From positions 1,054,001-1,118,000 of the forward strand of contig CAVPFX010000002.1 of the NCBI GenBank assembly GCA_963703895.1: a DNA stretch of 64,000 bases. Reading direction: 5' to 3'. Of this stretch, positions 41,244-49,910 are shown one piece after another. The stretch comes from VRUE01 sp963703895 (GTDB taxonomy: Bacteria > Actinomycetota > Thermoleophilia > Solirubrobacterales > 70-9). The notes beneath the pieces were generated by a model. The model was given only the letters and a program-made list of their open reading frames with translations. It was not told the DNA's origin and did not search any database. The translations under genes and the position numbers were made by a program. Every line of letters starts with the position of its first letter. Position 1 is the first letter of the stretch.

Positions 41244-42653
41244 GTGACTCGCTACACCTCAGCGACGCCCGACGACCGGGCGGAGATGCTTGCCGCGATC
41301 GGCGCCGGCTCGGTCGACGAGCTCTTCGCCCAGATCCCCGAGCCGCTTCGTCTCGGCCGCCCGCTGGCCCTGCCGGAGGGGATGAGCGAGGCCGCGGTCT
41401 TCGAGCGCCTGGCGGCGCTGGCGGCCCGCAACGAGGATGCCGAACGGCAGGTCTGCTTCGTCGGCGCCGGGATGTACGACCACTACGTGCCGGCGATCGT
41501 CGACGCGATCACCCAGCGCTCCGAGTTCCTCACGCCCTACACGCCCTACCAGCCGGAGATCTCCCAGGGTGGGCTGCAGGTGATGTTCGAGTTCCAGACG
41601 GCGATGTCGGAGTTGACCGGCCTGCCCGTCTCCAACGCCGGCCTCTACGAGGGGCCCTCCTCGGTCGCCTCGGCCGGCTACCTGGCGATGGCGGCGACGA
41701 AGCGCAAGCGCTTCGTCGTCTCGCGCGGCCTGCACCCGCACAGCCGCGAGACGCTCGAGACTTACGCGGTCGGCTACGGGGCCGAGGTGGTCGAGGTCGG
41801 CCTGCGCGAGGGCGAGACCGACGCCGGGGCGCTCGCCGCCGCGGTCGACGGCGAGACCGCGGCGGTCTTCCTGCAGAGCCCCAACTTCCTCGGCGCGGTC
41901 GAGCGGGTCGAGGCCCTGGGCACGGCGGCCAAGAAGCACGGCGCGCTGCTGGTGGTCGCCACCGACCCGATGACGCTCGGCGTGCTCAAGCCGCCCGGCG
42001 AGTGCGGCGCCGACATCGCCCTCGGCGAGGGGCAGCCGCTCGGCAACCGGCTCGACTTCGGCGGTCCCTCCTTCGGCTTCTTCTGCGCCACCGAGGAGCA
42101 GATCCGCCGCATGCCGGGCCGGATCGCCGGCGAAACCGACGATGTCGACGGCCGCCGCGGCTTCGTCCTCGCCCTGCAGACGCGCGAGCAGCACATCCGC
42201 CGCGAGAAGGCGACCCACAACATCTGCACCGCGCAGGCCCTCAACGCGCTCGGCGCCATGGTCCACCTCGCCTGGCTCGGCCGCGAGGGCTTCCGCGAGC
42301 TGGGTGAGCTGCTGGTTCGCCGCACCGCCTACGCGCGTGAGCGCCTGGCCGCGGTCAACGGGGTCGAGCTGCTGCACGAGGCGCCGGTCGCGCGCGAGTT
42401 CGCGGTTCGCCTCGACGCCCCGGTCGACCGCGTGCTCGAGCGTTGCGCCGAGCGCGGCATCGCCGCCGGTTACCCGCTCGCCCGCGAGTACCCCGAGTAC
42501 GGGGACGGTCTGCTCGTCGCGATCACCGAGCGCCGCAGCAAGGCCCAGATCGACGAGCTCGCCGAGGCGCTGGGCGCCGCGATCCAAGCCGAGGCTGGCG
42601 ACTTGAGCGTCAACTTGACGCAAAAGTCGCCAATGGCCGGGGAGGTGAGCTGA
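41244..42653 (+). CDS. gcvPA: glycine dehydrogenase (decarboxylating) subunit 1
   Basis: N-terminal half of the split P protein. It carries RYTSATPDDRAEMLAAIG, CFVGAGMYDHYVPAIVDAITQRSEFLTPYTPYQPEISQG and FGGPSFGFF, but not the PLP lysine, which is on the partner subunit. GTG start, overlap of its TGA with the ATG of gcvPB. The last coding residues (LSVNLTQKSP) lie in a hairpin at 42596-42632. Confidence 0.94.
   Translation: MTRYTSATPDDRAEMLAAIGAGSVDELFAQIPEPLRLGRPLALPEGMSEAAVFERLAALAARNEDAERQVCFVGAGMYDHYVPAIVDAITQRSEFLTPYTPYQPEISQGGLQVMFEFQTAMSELTGLPVSNAGLYEGPSSVASAGYLAMAATKRKRFVVSRGLHPHSRETLETYAVGYGAEVVEVGLREGETDAGALAAAVDGETAAVFLQSPNFLGAVERVEALGTAAKKHGALLVVATDPMTLGVLKPPGECGADIALGEGQPLGNRLDFGGPSFGFFCATEEQIRRMPGRIAGETDDVDGRRGFVLALQTREQHIRREKATHNICTAQALNALGAMVHLAWLGREGFRELGELLVRRTAYARERLAAVNGVELLHEAPVAREFAVRLDAPVDRVLERCAERGIAAGYPLAREYPEYGDGLLVAITERRSKAQIDELAEALGAAIQAEAGDLSVNLTQKSPMAGEVS
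42596..42632. repeat. palindrome in the C-terminal codons of gcvPA
   Basis: Outer arms TGGCGACTT/AAGTCGCCA and inner arms GCGTCAA/TTGACGC fold into an 18-bp stem with a 2-bp mismatch and a one-base tip. It keeps the frame and stops about 20 nt before the gcvPB start, clear of its GGGGAGG ribosome binding site. Confidence 0.6.
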
Positions 42654-44170
42654 TGCCGGAGGTCGAGACCCCGATGCAGCGCGAACGCGCGCAGACGATC
42701 TATGAGAAGTCGAAGGCGGGGCGGCGAGCCGCGGTCCTGCCCGCGGCCGAAGTCCCTGAGACGCCGCTCGAGGAGCTGATTCCCGCCGACCTCCTGCGCG
42801 CCGTGCCGCCGCGTCTCCCCGAGATCGCCGAGCCGGAGATCGTCCGCCACTACAACAAGCTCTCGCGCCGCAACTTCGATCTTGACAGCGGCTTTTACCC
42901 GCTCGGCTCCTGCACGATGAAGCACAACCCGCGGCTCAACGAGCGGGTAGCGGCGCTGCCCGGTCACGCCCGGCTGCACCCGGCCCAGGACCCCAAGCGC
43001 GCCCAGGGGGCATTGGAGCTGATGTGGCTGCTGCAGGAGAGCCTCGGCGAGATCTGCGGGCTGCCCCACGTCAGCCTGCAGCCCTCCGCCGGCTCGCACG
43101 GCGAGCTCGCCGGCCTGCTGCTCACCCGCGCCTTCCACGCCGACCGCGGCGAAGAGCGGACCAAGGTGCTGGCGCCGGACACCTCGCACGGCACCAACCC
43201 GGCCTCGGTGACGATGGCGGGCTACGAGGTGGTCAAGGTCGCGACCAACGAGCGCGGAGGGGTCGAGATGGACGACCTGCGGGCCAAGATCGGCGCGGAC
43301 CCCGATCAGGTTGCCTGCCTGATGCTGACCAACCCGAACACGCTCGGCCTCTTCGACGAGAACATCGCCGAGATCGCGGAGCTGATCCACGCGGCGGGGG
43401 GGACGCTCTACTACGACGGCGCCAACCTCAACGCGGTGATGGGCCACTCGCGCCCCGGCGACATGGGCTTCGACATCGTCCACGTCAACCTGCACAAGTC
43501 CTTCAGTCAGCCGCACGGCGGCGGTGGCCCCGGGGCCGGCCCGATCGCTGTCTCCGAGCGGATTGAGCCCTTCCTGCCACGGCCGCAGGTGGTGCGGCGA
43601 GAGAACAACGGCCACGGCCCGATCTATGACCTCGACCACGAGCGGCCCAAGTCAATCGGCCGCCTGCGCGGCTTCCAAGGCAACTTCGGCGTCTTCGTCC
43701 GCTCCTACGCCTACATCCTCAGCCTCGGCGGCGACGGCCTCGCCGAGGCCTCGGAGACGGCGGTGCTGAACGCCAACTACCTCAAGGCGCGCCTGGCCGA
43801 GGGTCGCGCCGGCGAGCGCTTGCCAATTGCCTTCGACCGCCACTGCATGCACGAGTTCGTCCTCTCCGGCAAGCCGATGAAGCGGGAGCTCGGCCTCGCC
43901 ACGCTCGATTTGGCCAAGCGCCTGCTCGACTTCGGCTTCCACCCGCCGACCGTCTACTTCCCGCTGCTGGTCGAGGAGGCGCTGATGATCGAGCCGACCG
44001 AGACCGAGACCAAGGAGAGCCTCGACGGTTTCGCCGATGCGATCGAGCAGATCCTCGCCGAGGCCGAGCAGGATCCCGAGCGCGCCAAGCAGGCGCCCTA
44101 CACGACCCCTGTGCGCCGCCTCGACGAGGTCAAGGCGACCCGCAAGCCGGTCGTCCGCCAGCCGCTCTAG
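42653..44170 (+). CDS. gcvPB: glycine dehydrogenase (decarboxylating) subunit 2
   Basis: C-terminal half of the split P protein, holding pyridoxal phosphate. Motifs include FYPLGSCTMKHNPRLNE, QPSAGSHGELAGLL, DTSHGTNPASVTMAGY, and DIVHVNLHKSFSQPHGGGGPG with the Schiff-base lysine. The 505-residue length is normal for the split type. Start behind GGGGAGGTGAGCTG. The following acetyltransferase begins 2 nt after the stop and may belong to the same transcript. Confidence 0.95.
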   Translation: MPEVETPMQRERAQTIYEKSKAGRRAAVLPAAEVPETPLEELIPADLLRAVPPRLPEIAEPEIVRHYNKLSRRNFDLDSGFYPLGSCTMKHNPRLNERVAALPGHARLHPAQDPKRAQGALELMWLLQESLGEICGLPHVSLQPSAGSHGELAGLLLTRAFHADRGEERTKVLAPDTSHGTNPASVTMAGYEVVKVATNERGGVEMDDLRAKIGADPDQVACLMLTNPNTLGLFDENIAEIAELIHAAGGTLYYDGANLNAVMGHSRPGDMGFDIVHVNLHKSFSQPHGGGGPGAGPIAVSERIEPFLPRPQVVRRENNGHGPIYDLDHERPKSIGRLRGFQGNFGVFVRSYAYILSLGGDGLAEASETAVLNANYLKARLAEGRAGERLPIAFDRHCMHEFVLSGKPMKRELGLATLDLAKRLLDFGFHPPTVYFPLLVEEALMIEPTETETKESLDGFADAIEQILAEAEQDPERAKQAPYTTPVRRLDEVKATRKPVVRQPL

Positions 44171-44172
44171 CC

Positions 44173-44814
44173 GTGACGGGACCGCCGGAGCGCCGCGCCC
44201 CTGTGGAAGCGAGGGTGGCGACCCACGCCGAGATCCCCGCCGCGGTCGAGACGCTGGCGCGCGCCTTCTACACCGATCCCGTTTGGGGCTGGGCCTTCCC
44301 GGACTCGCAGCGGCGGCTCGAGCAGCACCGCGCCATCTGGGAGCTGGTGGCCAAAGCGGCCGTCGGCTACGAATCGGCCTGGCTCACCGGGGACTGCGCG
44401 GCGGTCGCCCTCTGGATCCCGCCCGGAGAGCCCGAGCTGCGGCCCGAGGACGAGGCGCGCTTGGAGGGCTTGCTGGTGGAGCTGCTCGGGAACGGCGCAG
44501 GCAGGGTGCTGGAGACGTTCGAGCGCTTCGAAGCCGCCCATCCCACCGCGGAGCCTCACTACTACCTCAGCCTCCTCGCAACCAACCCCGACCACCGCGG
44601 TCGCGGGCTGGGAATCGGGCTGCTGGCCGCCACGCTGGAGCGAATCGACGCCGAGGGCGCGCCGGCCTTCCTCGAGTCGTCCAACCCGATCAACACCCCG
44701 CGCTACGAACGGCTCGGCTTCACCGTCTGCGGCGAGTTCGAGCTGCCCGAGGATGGCCCCAGCGTCACCCAGATGTGGCGTGAGCCAGAGCTCAGGTCCG
44801 GCACCGCGGCCTGA
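44173..44814 (+). CDS. GNAT acetyltransferase
   Basis: A 213-residue GNAT protein with VEARVATHAEIPAAVETLARAFYTDPVWGWAFPD, ALWIPPGE, and the acetyl-CoA-binding YLSLLATNPDHRGRGLGIGLLAATLERID, then LESSNPINTPRYERLGFTVCGEFE. The DPVWGWAFPD and PINTPRYERLGF features match the puromycin-acetyltransferase-like subgroup common in actinobacteria; substrate unknown. GTG starts 2 nt after the gcvPB stop without its own ribosome binding site, suggesting coupling. Confidence 0.8.
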   Translation: MTGPPERRAPVEARVATHAEIPAAVETLARAFYTDPVWGWAFPDSQRRLEQHRAIWELVAKAAVGYESAWLTGDCAAVALWIPPGEPELRPEDEARLEGLLVELLGNGAGRVLETFERFEAAHPTAEPHYYLSLLATNPDHRGRGLGIGLLAATLERIDAEGAPAFLESSNPINTPRYERLGFTVCGEFELPEDGPSVTQMWREPELRSGTAA

Positions 44815-44883
44815 CCACGCAAAAGTCCGCCAGTATTCCGATCGTTCCTATACGTTGCCGAAAACGATTTTGGGAGAGAATCG

Positions 44884-45225
44884 ATGAGAGTAAAGCTGGT
44901 CGTGTCGGTGTTGGCTGCGTTCTTCTTGCTCGTCGCTGGTGCTCAGGCCTTTCACTGGCATATGGGCTACGGACAGGCGAAGAGCGTGAGCAAGGAATTT
45001 GCCCAGATTGGCTGTCGCGAAGACAGCAAGTGCACCCGCTACGAAGCCGGGCAGTGCCTCCGCAAGTCCGAGAGCCGCTTCGACTGCGAAGTGGCGTTCT
45101 TCTATGCCAAAACGCCTCAGCCAGGGGAAGAAGTCGAGTGCGACATCCTCCTGCACTGGGGCGTCGACCACAGAGGGGCCGTCGCATTGAAGAACTACGG
45201 CAAGCCGCGCTGCTCCACGGTCTGA
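44884..45225 (+). CDS. small secreted protein with cysteine pairs
   Basis: A 113-residue precursor with a signal peptide (KLVVSVLAAFFLLVAGAQA-FH) and five cysteines in a mature domain of about 90 residues (GCREDSKCTRYEAGQCLRK, FDCEV, VECDI, RCSTV). The family is not recognised. The start is well supported by GGGAGAG 5 nt upstream and TATACG about 30 nt upstream as a possible -10. It is convergent with the NHEJ operon, with stops touching. Confidence 0.7.
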   Translation: MRVKLVVSVLAAFFLLVAGAQAFHWHMGYGQAKSVSKEFAQIGCREDSKCTRYEAGQCLRKSESRFDCEVAFFYAKTPQPGEEVECDILLHWGVDHRGAVALKNYGKPRCSTV

Positions 45226-45226
45226 C

Positions 45227-46156
45227 CTAGAGCTCGGGCAGCTCCTGCTTCAGTTCCAGCACCGGCGCGAAGAGGTCGCCGTGCTGCTCGATCCGCTTGA
45301 GGACGGCGCCGGCTTCGAAGACAAGTGAGCCGGCGTCGTCCTTGTCGACCGCCCGCTCGACCTCGTCCCAGCTGATCGGCGTCGAGACCGTCGGCCGTTC
45401 GCGGGCGCGCAGCGAGTAGACCGCGATCGTCGTCTTGCGGCGGTGGTTCTGGGACCAGTCGACGAAGACCTTGCCTTTGCGCTCGACCTTCTTCATTTTC
45501 GAGACGACCAGGTCGGGGGTCTGCTTCTCGAGCAGCTGGGCGATCGCCCGGGCCAGCGGTTTGGTGCCGCCGCCGTTGTCGTCGCCCTCGTAGGTGACCT
45601 CGTCGTTGTTGAGCGGGGCGTAGACCTGCAGGCCCTTCGAGCCCGAGGTCTTGGCGAAGCACTCGAGGCCGAAGTGGGCGAAGAGCTCGCGCAGGCGCAG
45701 CGCCACCCGGCAGCAGGAGAGGACTTCGGCCGGCGGGCCGGGGTCGAGGTCGAAGGCGAGCACCGTCGGGCGGTCGTGCTCGGGCGCCAGCGAGAGCGAG
45801 GGGTGCAGCTCGATCGCCGCCAGCTGCGCCATCCAGACCAGCGTCGCGCGGTCTTCGCAGACGCAGAAGTCGATCCTGCCGGTGCTCGCCCCGACCGGCG
45901 TGGTCTTCACCCACTCGGGCCGGTGCTTGGGACAGCGCTTCTCGAAGAAGGCGGCGTCGGTGTCGTCGACCCCTTCCGGGAAGCGGCGCAGGGTCACCGC
46001 TCGTTCGCGCAGGTGGGGAACCATCGCCGGCGCCACCTTGGCGTAGTAGTCGACGACCTCGCCCTTGCTGAAGCCTGCTTTGGGGTAGAGGACCTTGTCG
46101 AGGTTGGTGAGTTTCAGCTCACGCCCGTCGACCTCGACCTGGCTGCTGCTGGCCAC
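45227..46156 (-). CDS. ligD: stand-alone LigD polymerase domain of bacterial NHEJ
   Basis: An archaeo-eukaryotic primase-type polymerase of 309 residues. It begins VEVDGRELKLTNLDKVLYPKAGFSKGEVVDYY and has FDLDPGPPA (metal-binding D-x-D), AKTSGSKGLQVYAPL, KGKVFVDWSQNHRRKTTIAVYSLRARERPTVSTPISWDEV, all typical LigD-Pol motifs. It lacks the ligase and phosphoesterase domains of full LigD, which must be encoded elsewhere if present. It fills in or extends broken ends with Ku, whose gene is immediately upstream with a 3-nt gap. Confidence 0.9.
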   Translation of the reverse strand: MASSSQVEVDGRELKLTNLDKVLYPKAGFSKGEVVDYYAKVAPAMVPHLRERAVTLRRFPEGVDDTDAAFFEKRCPKHRPEWVKTTPVGASTGRIDFCVCEDRATLVWMAQLAAIELHPSLSLAPEHDRPTVLAFDLDPGPPAEVLSCCRVALRLRELFAHFGLECFAKTSGSKGLQVYAPLNNDEVTYEGDDNGGGTKPLARAIAQLLEKQTPDLVVSKMKKVERKGKVFVDWSQNHRRKTTIAVYSLRARERPTVSTPISWDEVERAVDKDDAGSLVFEAGAVLKRIEQHGDLFAPVLELKQELPEL

Positions 46157-46159
46157 TGC

Positions 46160-47083
46160 TTACTTGGAGGACTTGGCCTTGGCGCGCGAGCCTGTTTTCT
46201 TCTTCGCGCTGGTTTTCGCGGCGGCCTTGGCGGGTTTTTTCGCTTTCGCCGCGCGCCGTTTTTTCGCCGCCGGCTTCTTCGCCGGCTTGTCCTCGCGCTT
46301 GCCCTTGACCGCCGCGATGCTCTGCTCCAGCGCCGCCATCAGGTCCGGCGCCTTGGTCGGCTCGCGCTCCTCCTGCGGTGCCGCCACGACCTCCTCGCCG
46401 GCCGCCTTGCGTTCGATCATCGCCAGCAGCTCCTCACGGTACTCGTCGCGGTAGAGCGTCGGGTCGAAGTCACGGGTCAGCGAGTCGATCAGCTGCTCGG
46501 CCATCTCGATCTCGCGTTTGCCGATCTTCGGCTGCTCGGAAGGCAGCACGTCGTCGAGCTCGGCCGGCGGCACGACCTCGTCGGCGAAGCGCATCGTGGT
46601 CAGGGTCAGCACGCCGTCGCCGGGGCGGATCGCCGCCAGGTGCTCCTTGTTGCGGAAGACGAAGCGGGCGATCGCCACCTTGCCCGACTTCTCCAGCGCC
46701 TGGGCGAGCAGCGAGTACGCCTTCTCGGCGCCGTCGGCGGGGCCGAGGTAATAGGGGCTGTCGAAGTAGATCGGGTCGATCTCGGCGATCTCGACGAAGT
46801 CCTGGACCTCGATCGCGCGCGTCTTCTTCGGGTCGAGTGAGGCCATCTCGTCCTTGGTGATCGGCACGTAGCGATCTTTGGTGATCTCGAAGGCCTTGAT
46901 GATCTTCTCGTAGGGGACCTCTTCGTCGGTCCCCTCGGCGACGCGGCGATGTTTGATGCGAGCGCTGTCGGACTCGCGGATCTCGCGCAGCGAGATCCCG
47001 CGGCGGGCCACCGCGCTGTACAGCTTCACCGGCACGTTGAGCAGCCCGAAACTGATCGAGCCGCTCCAGATCGCTCTAGCCAT
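46160..47083 (-). CDS. ku: DNA end-binding protein Ku
   Basis: The ring-forming Ku core begins MARAIWSGSISFGLLNVPVKLYSAV and includes SLDPKKTRAIEVQDFVEIAEIDPIYFDSPYYLGP and a stretch with RFVFRNKEHLAAIRP. Residues about 255-308 form a Lys/Ala-rich tail, as in actinobacterial Ku, which can help bind or slide along DNA and engage the ligase. It is first in a two-gene ku-ligD operon, divergent from the fetA-type gene. Confidence 0.95.
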   Translation of the reverse strand: MARAIWSGSISFGLLNVPVKLYSAVARRGISLREIRESDSARIKHRRVAEGTDEEVPYEKIIKAFEITKDRYVPITKDEMASLDPKKTRAIEVQDFVEIAEIDPIYFDSPYYLGPADGAEKAYSLLAQALEKSGKVAIARFVFRNKEHLAAIRPGDGVLTLTTMRFADEVVPPAELDDVLPSEQPKIGKREIEMAEQLIDSLTRDFDPTLYRDEYREELLAMIERKAAGEEVVAAPQEEREPTKAPDLMAALEQSIAAVKGKREDKPAKKPAAKKRRAAKAKKPAKAAAKTSAKKKTGSRAKAKSSK

Positions 47084-47185
47084 CGCTGTTCACCTACCCG
47101 ATTGTTCCAGCCGCTCGCACCGGCGGCAAAGCGGGGAGCGGCGGCGGGAGGCATCTTGCGCCCGGCGCGGTGGGATCATCCGCCG

Positions 47186-47842
47186 GTGCTGTTCGAGCTC
47201 AGCGAGGTCAGCCTGACCCGCGGCGATCGCCGCGTCCTCGACTCGGTCAGCACCAAGATTCCGACTGGGGCAACGGCGATCGTCGGGCCCTCCGGCGCCG
47301 GCAAGTCGACCCTGCTGCGCTTGCTCAACCGCCTCGCCGATCCCGACACGGGAACAATTGCCTATCGGGGTAAGCCGCTCGCCGAGTCCGAACCGCTGGC
47401 CCTGCGCCGCGAGGTCTCGCTGGTGCCACAGTTGCCGGCGCTGCTGGAGGGGACGGTCGAATCGAACCTGCTCTACGCCGCCGGCCTCGCCGGCAAGAAG
47501 TTGGAGGCCGAGCGCTGCCTGCGCCTCGCCGGCCTTGCCGCGGACTTCGCCGGGCGCGACGTCGCCAAGCTCTCGGTCGGCGAGCAGCAGCGGGTGATGC
47601 TGGCGCGCGCCCTTGCCCAAGAGCCGGCCGTGCTGCTGCTCGACGAGCCGACCTCGGCGCTCGACAACGTCGCCCGCGACGCGATCGAGTCGACCCTCGC
47701 CGAGCTGCGCCGCGAGCTCGAGATCTCGATCGTCCTGGTCAGCCACGACCCCGAGCAGGCGCGCCGGCTGGGCGACTGGGTGGTGCGGCTCGAGCAGGGC
47801 CGCGCGATCGAGGCCGGCCCGATCGAGGAGGTGATGGCCTGA
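47186..47842 (+). CDS. ABC transporter ATP-binding protein, FetA type
   Basis: A single ABC ATPase (218 residues): Walker A IVGPSGAGKSTLLRLLN, Q-loop VPQLP, signature LSVGEQQRVMLARAL, Walker B VLLLDEPTSALD, H-loop VLVSHD. The very short, compact form and the adjacent FetB-like permease match the FetAB (YbbL/YbbM) family, linked in E. coli with iron homeostasis. GTG 47186 is the first start near the conserved FELSEVSLTRGD. It overlaps the permease gene. Confidence 0.85.
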   Translation: MLFELSEVSLTRGDRRVLDSVSTKIPTGATAIVGPSGAGKSTLLRLLNRLADPDTGTIAYRGKPLAESEPLALRREVSLVPQLPALLEGTVESNLLYAAGLAGKKLEAERCLRLAGLAADFAGRDVAKLSVGEQQRVMLARALAQEPAVLLLDEPTSALDNVARDAIESTLAELRRELEISIVLVSHDPEQARRLGDWVVRLEQGRAIEAGPIEEVMA

Positions 47843-48612
47843 GTACCTCGATCCACCTCGACCCCTGGCAGGTCGCCGCCTCGCTAACGCTGGTAGCGCT
47901 TGCCGCCGCGATCTCCTTCTGGCAGAAGGCCGATCTCGAGCGCGACATCGGCATCGCCACTGTCCGCTCCTTCGTCCAGCTGACCGCGATCGGCTACGCG
48001 ATCAAGCTGATCTTCGACGCCGACACGCTCTGGCTCGTCTTCGGCCTGCTGGCGGTGATGGTCGTCTTCGGCGCGCTCACCGCCCGTAGCCGGGCGAAGA
48101 AGGTGCCGGACGCCTTCTGGCCCCTGCTGATCGCGCTGGCGCTGGCGGGCGGCACCACGCTCGGCCTCGTCGTCGCCCTCGGGGTGTTCGAACCGACGGC
48201 CCGCTACCTGGTCCCGGTTGGCGGCATGGTGATCGGCAACGCGATGACGGCCTCGGCGGTCGCGCTCAACCGGCTCGGCGACGAGATGGTCGACTCGCGG
48301 GCAAAGATCGAGGCGACCCTGGCGCTCGGCGCCACCGCCCAGGAGGCGGCGTCTCCCTTCGTCCGCCGCGCCCTGCGCTCGGGAATGATCACCCTGGTCG
48401 ACTCGACCAAGACCACCGGGCTGATCTTCTTCCCCGGCACGATGGTCGGCATGCTGCTCGCCGGCGCCAACCCAACCGACGCCGTCCGCCTACAGCTGAT
48501 CCTGCTCTACGCCCTGCTCGGCAGCGTCGCGATCGCCGGATTGGTCGCGACCACGTTGGCCTACCGCAACTTCTTCACTCAGGCCCACCAGTTGCGCGAG
48601 CCGGGCGCCTGA
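47839..48612 (+). CDS. ABC transporter permease, FetB type, probable CTG start
   Basis: A 257-residue multi-pass protein with the FetB order: a first helix (WQVAASLTLVALAAAISFW), the conserved ERDIGIATVRSFVQLTAIGYAIKLIF, then PVGGMVIGNAMTASAVALNRLGDEM, and GMITLVDSTKTTGLIFFPGTMVGMLLAGANP. The first ATG (48055) would delete the first two helices. The frame is open to the ABC gene stop, and CTG 47839, overlapping it as CTGA, is the only start that keeps the whole family domain. Confidence 0.8.
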   Translation: MSTSIHLDPWQVAASLTLVALAAAISFWQKADLERDIGIATVRSFVQLTAIGYAIKLIFDADTLWLVFGLLAVMVVFGALTARSRAKKVPDAFWPLLIALALAGGTTLGLVVALGVFEPTARYLVPVGGMVIGNAMTASAVALNRLGDEMVDSRAKIEATLALGATAQEAASPFVRRALRSGMITLVDSTKTTGLIFFPGTMVGMLLAGANPTDAVRLQLILLYALLGSVAIAGLVATTLAYRNFFTQAHQLREPGA

Positions 48613-48686
48613 CGCGGCGCGGTGCGGCGTCCTCGGTCGCTCGCGTGCAGAGCACGCCACGCTCCCTGCGTCCTTGCCCCGCTTGG

Positions 48687-49910
48687 TCAGGCACCCGGCT
48701 CGGTGGCAGGGCAGCACCAGCCTTCGATGCGCGGATATAGCGCCCGAGCGGTGTTGCCCGGCGAGAAGATCGCGGCGACGTCGCCGATTGCCCGCAGGCG
48801 CGTCTCCCGCGCGACGGGCACGAACAGCCACTGGTCCGCGGCGGGCCAGGCGAGCAGCAGGCGGTGGCCGTCCGGCGACCAGGCGAGTTCGGTGAGGTGG
48901 CCGGAGACGCCAAAGAGGCGGCGGGCCGGGCCGCCGGATGGGTCGACCAGCAGGGCTTCGCTGCGCGGCGGGCCGGGCCCAAGCGAGCGGTCCAGCAGGA
49001 CCGCGATCGTGCCTCCTTGCGGTGAGAAGGCGGCGGCGCGGACCACTCCTGCTGTCGGGAGGTGAATGCGTCGCGCTGTGCCGAGCCGGAGGCTGCTGGC
49101 GAGCTTGCTCATCCGTACGTCCCGAAGCCAGAGGTCGCGTCTGGAGATTTCAATCAGCCTGTGGCCGTTCGCGCTCCAGCTCAGTCCGACTACTCCGGGC
49201 GAGGCGGCAGCGGCGTCCATCGTCCGCCTGGCGTCGGTCTCGGTGATCACGATTCGACGCTCGCCATCGAGGTAGGCCAGCAGGTGGAGGCCGGGAGGGA
49301 ACCAAGCGGGCGGCACGGCGCTCGCCGGCCCGACCAGCGCGTCCCCGGTTCCATCGGCCCTCACGACCCGCAGCGAGCTTCCCACCCGATAGGCGATGCG
49401 GAAGCCCGAAGGCGACCAGCGCGGATCCTGAACGCGATCGCTCGCCGAGATCGACCAGCGGGGTGTCCCATTGGGCTCGATTGCGCTCAGCGTCCGTCCC
49501 GACGAGGCGGCGACGAAGAGACCGTGCGGCGACCAGGTTGCCTCGCGGTAGTCGCCGAGCAGGCGCCGCGAGCCGTCTCCCTGCACTGCCCAGGGTCCGC
49601 GCTGTGACTGGACCAGCAGCTTGCCCCCGCCGGGGATCTCGGTCAGCGCCGGCTCGGCGCGGCGGACCCCGGCGGTGAAGACGTCGTCGACCCAGTGCCG
49701 TACCGCCGCGCCGGCCGGGGAGAGGATCAGCGCTGCGAGCAGGGCGGCGATAGCGAGCGCGACGGCAAGCCGGCGCGGACGCACCGGCCGGTGCAGGGGC
49801 TGGCGCTCCAGGTGGGCGCGTTCGACCAGCTCCAGTCCGCGGCGCTCGGCCTCCGCGGCGCCCGGAACCGGCTCGTCGCGCAGCAGCGTTCGCAGCCGTC
49901 CCTCGTTCAT
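48687..49910 (-). CDS. membrane-anchored beta-propeller protein, likely sigma factor partner
   Basis: Residues 1-45 are cytoplasmic and basic, followed by one membrane helix (RLAVALAIAALLAALILSPAGAA) and an extracellular region of about 330 residues with repeated strands such as ATWSPHGLFVAAS, PRWSPSGFRIAYR, SWSANGHRLIEI and AWSPDGHRLLLAW, the TolB/PD40-type propeller. It overlaps the upstream sigma gene by 4 nt (ATGA), the usual place of an anti-sigma factor. I see no clear zinc-binding anti-sigma motif (HxxxCxxC), so the inhibitory role is inferred. Confidence 0.72.
   Translation of the reverse strand: MNEGRLRTLLRDEPVPGAAEAERRGLELVERAHLERQPLHRPVRPRRLAVALAIAALLAALILSPAGAAVRHWVDDVFTAGVRRAEPALTEIPGGGKLLVQSQRGPWAVQGDGSRRLLGDYREATWSPHGLFVAASSGRTLSAIEPNGTPRWSISASDRVQDPRWSPSGFRIAYRVGSSLRVVRADGTGDALVGPASAVPPAWFPPGLHLLAYLDGERRIVITETDARRTMDAAAASPGVVGLSWSANGHRLIEISRRDLWLRDVRMSKLASSLRLGTARRIHLPTAGVVRAAAFSPQGGTIAVLLDRSLGPGPPRSEALLVDPSGGPARRLFGVSGHLTELAWSPDGHRLLLAWPAADQWLFVPVARETRLRAIGDVAAIFSPGNTARALYPRIEGWCCPATEPGA

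Noticed and set aside
48613..48686. Possible terminator between the FetB gene and the convergent propeller gene
   Set aside because: The stretch is GC-rich but I could not find a convincing stem.
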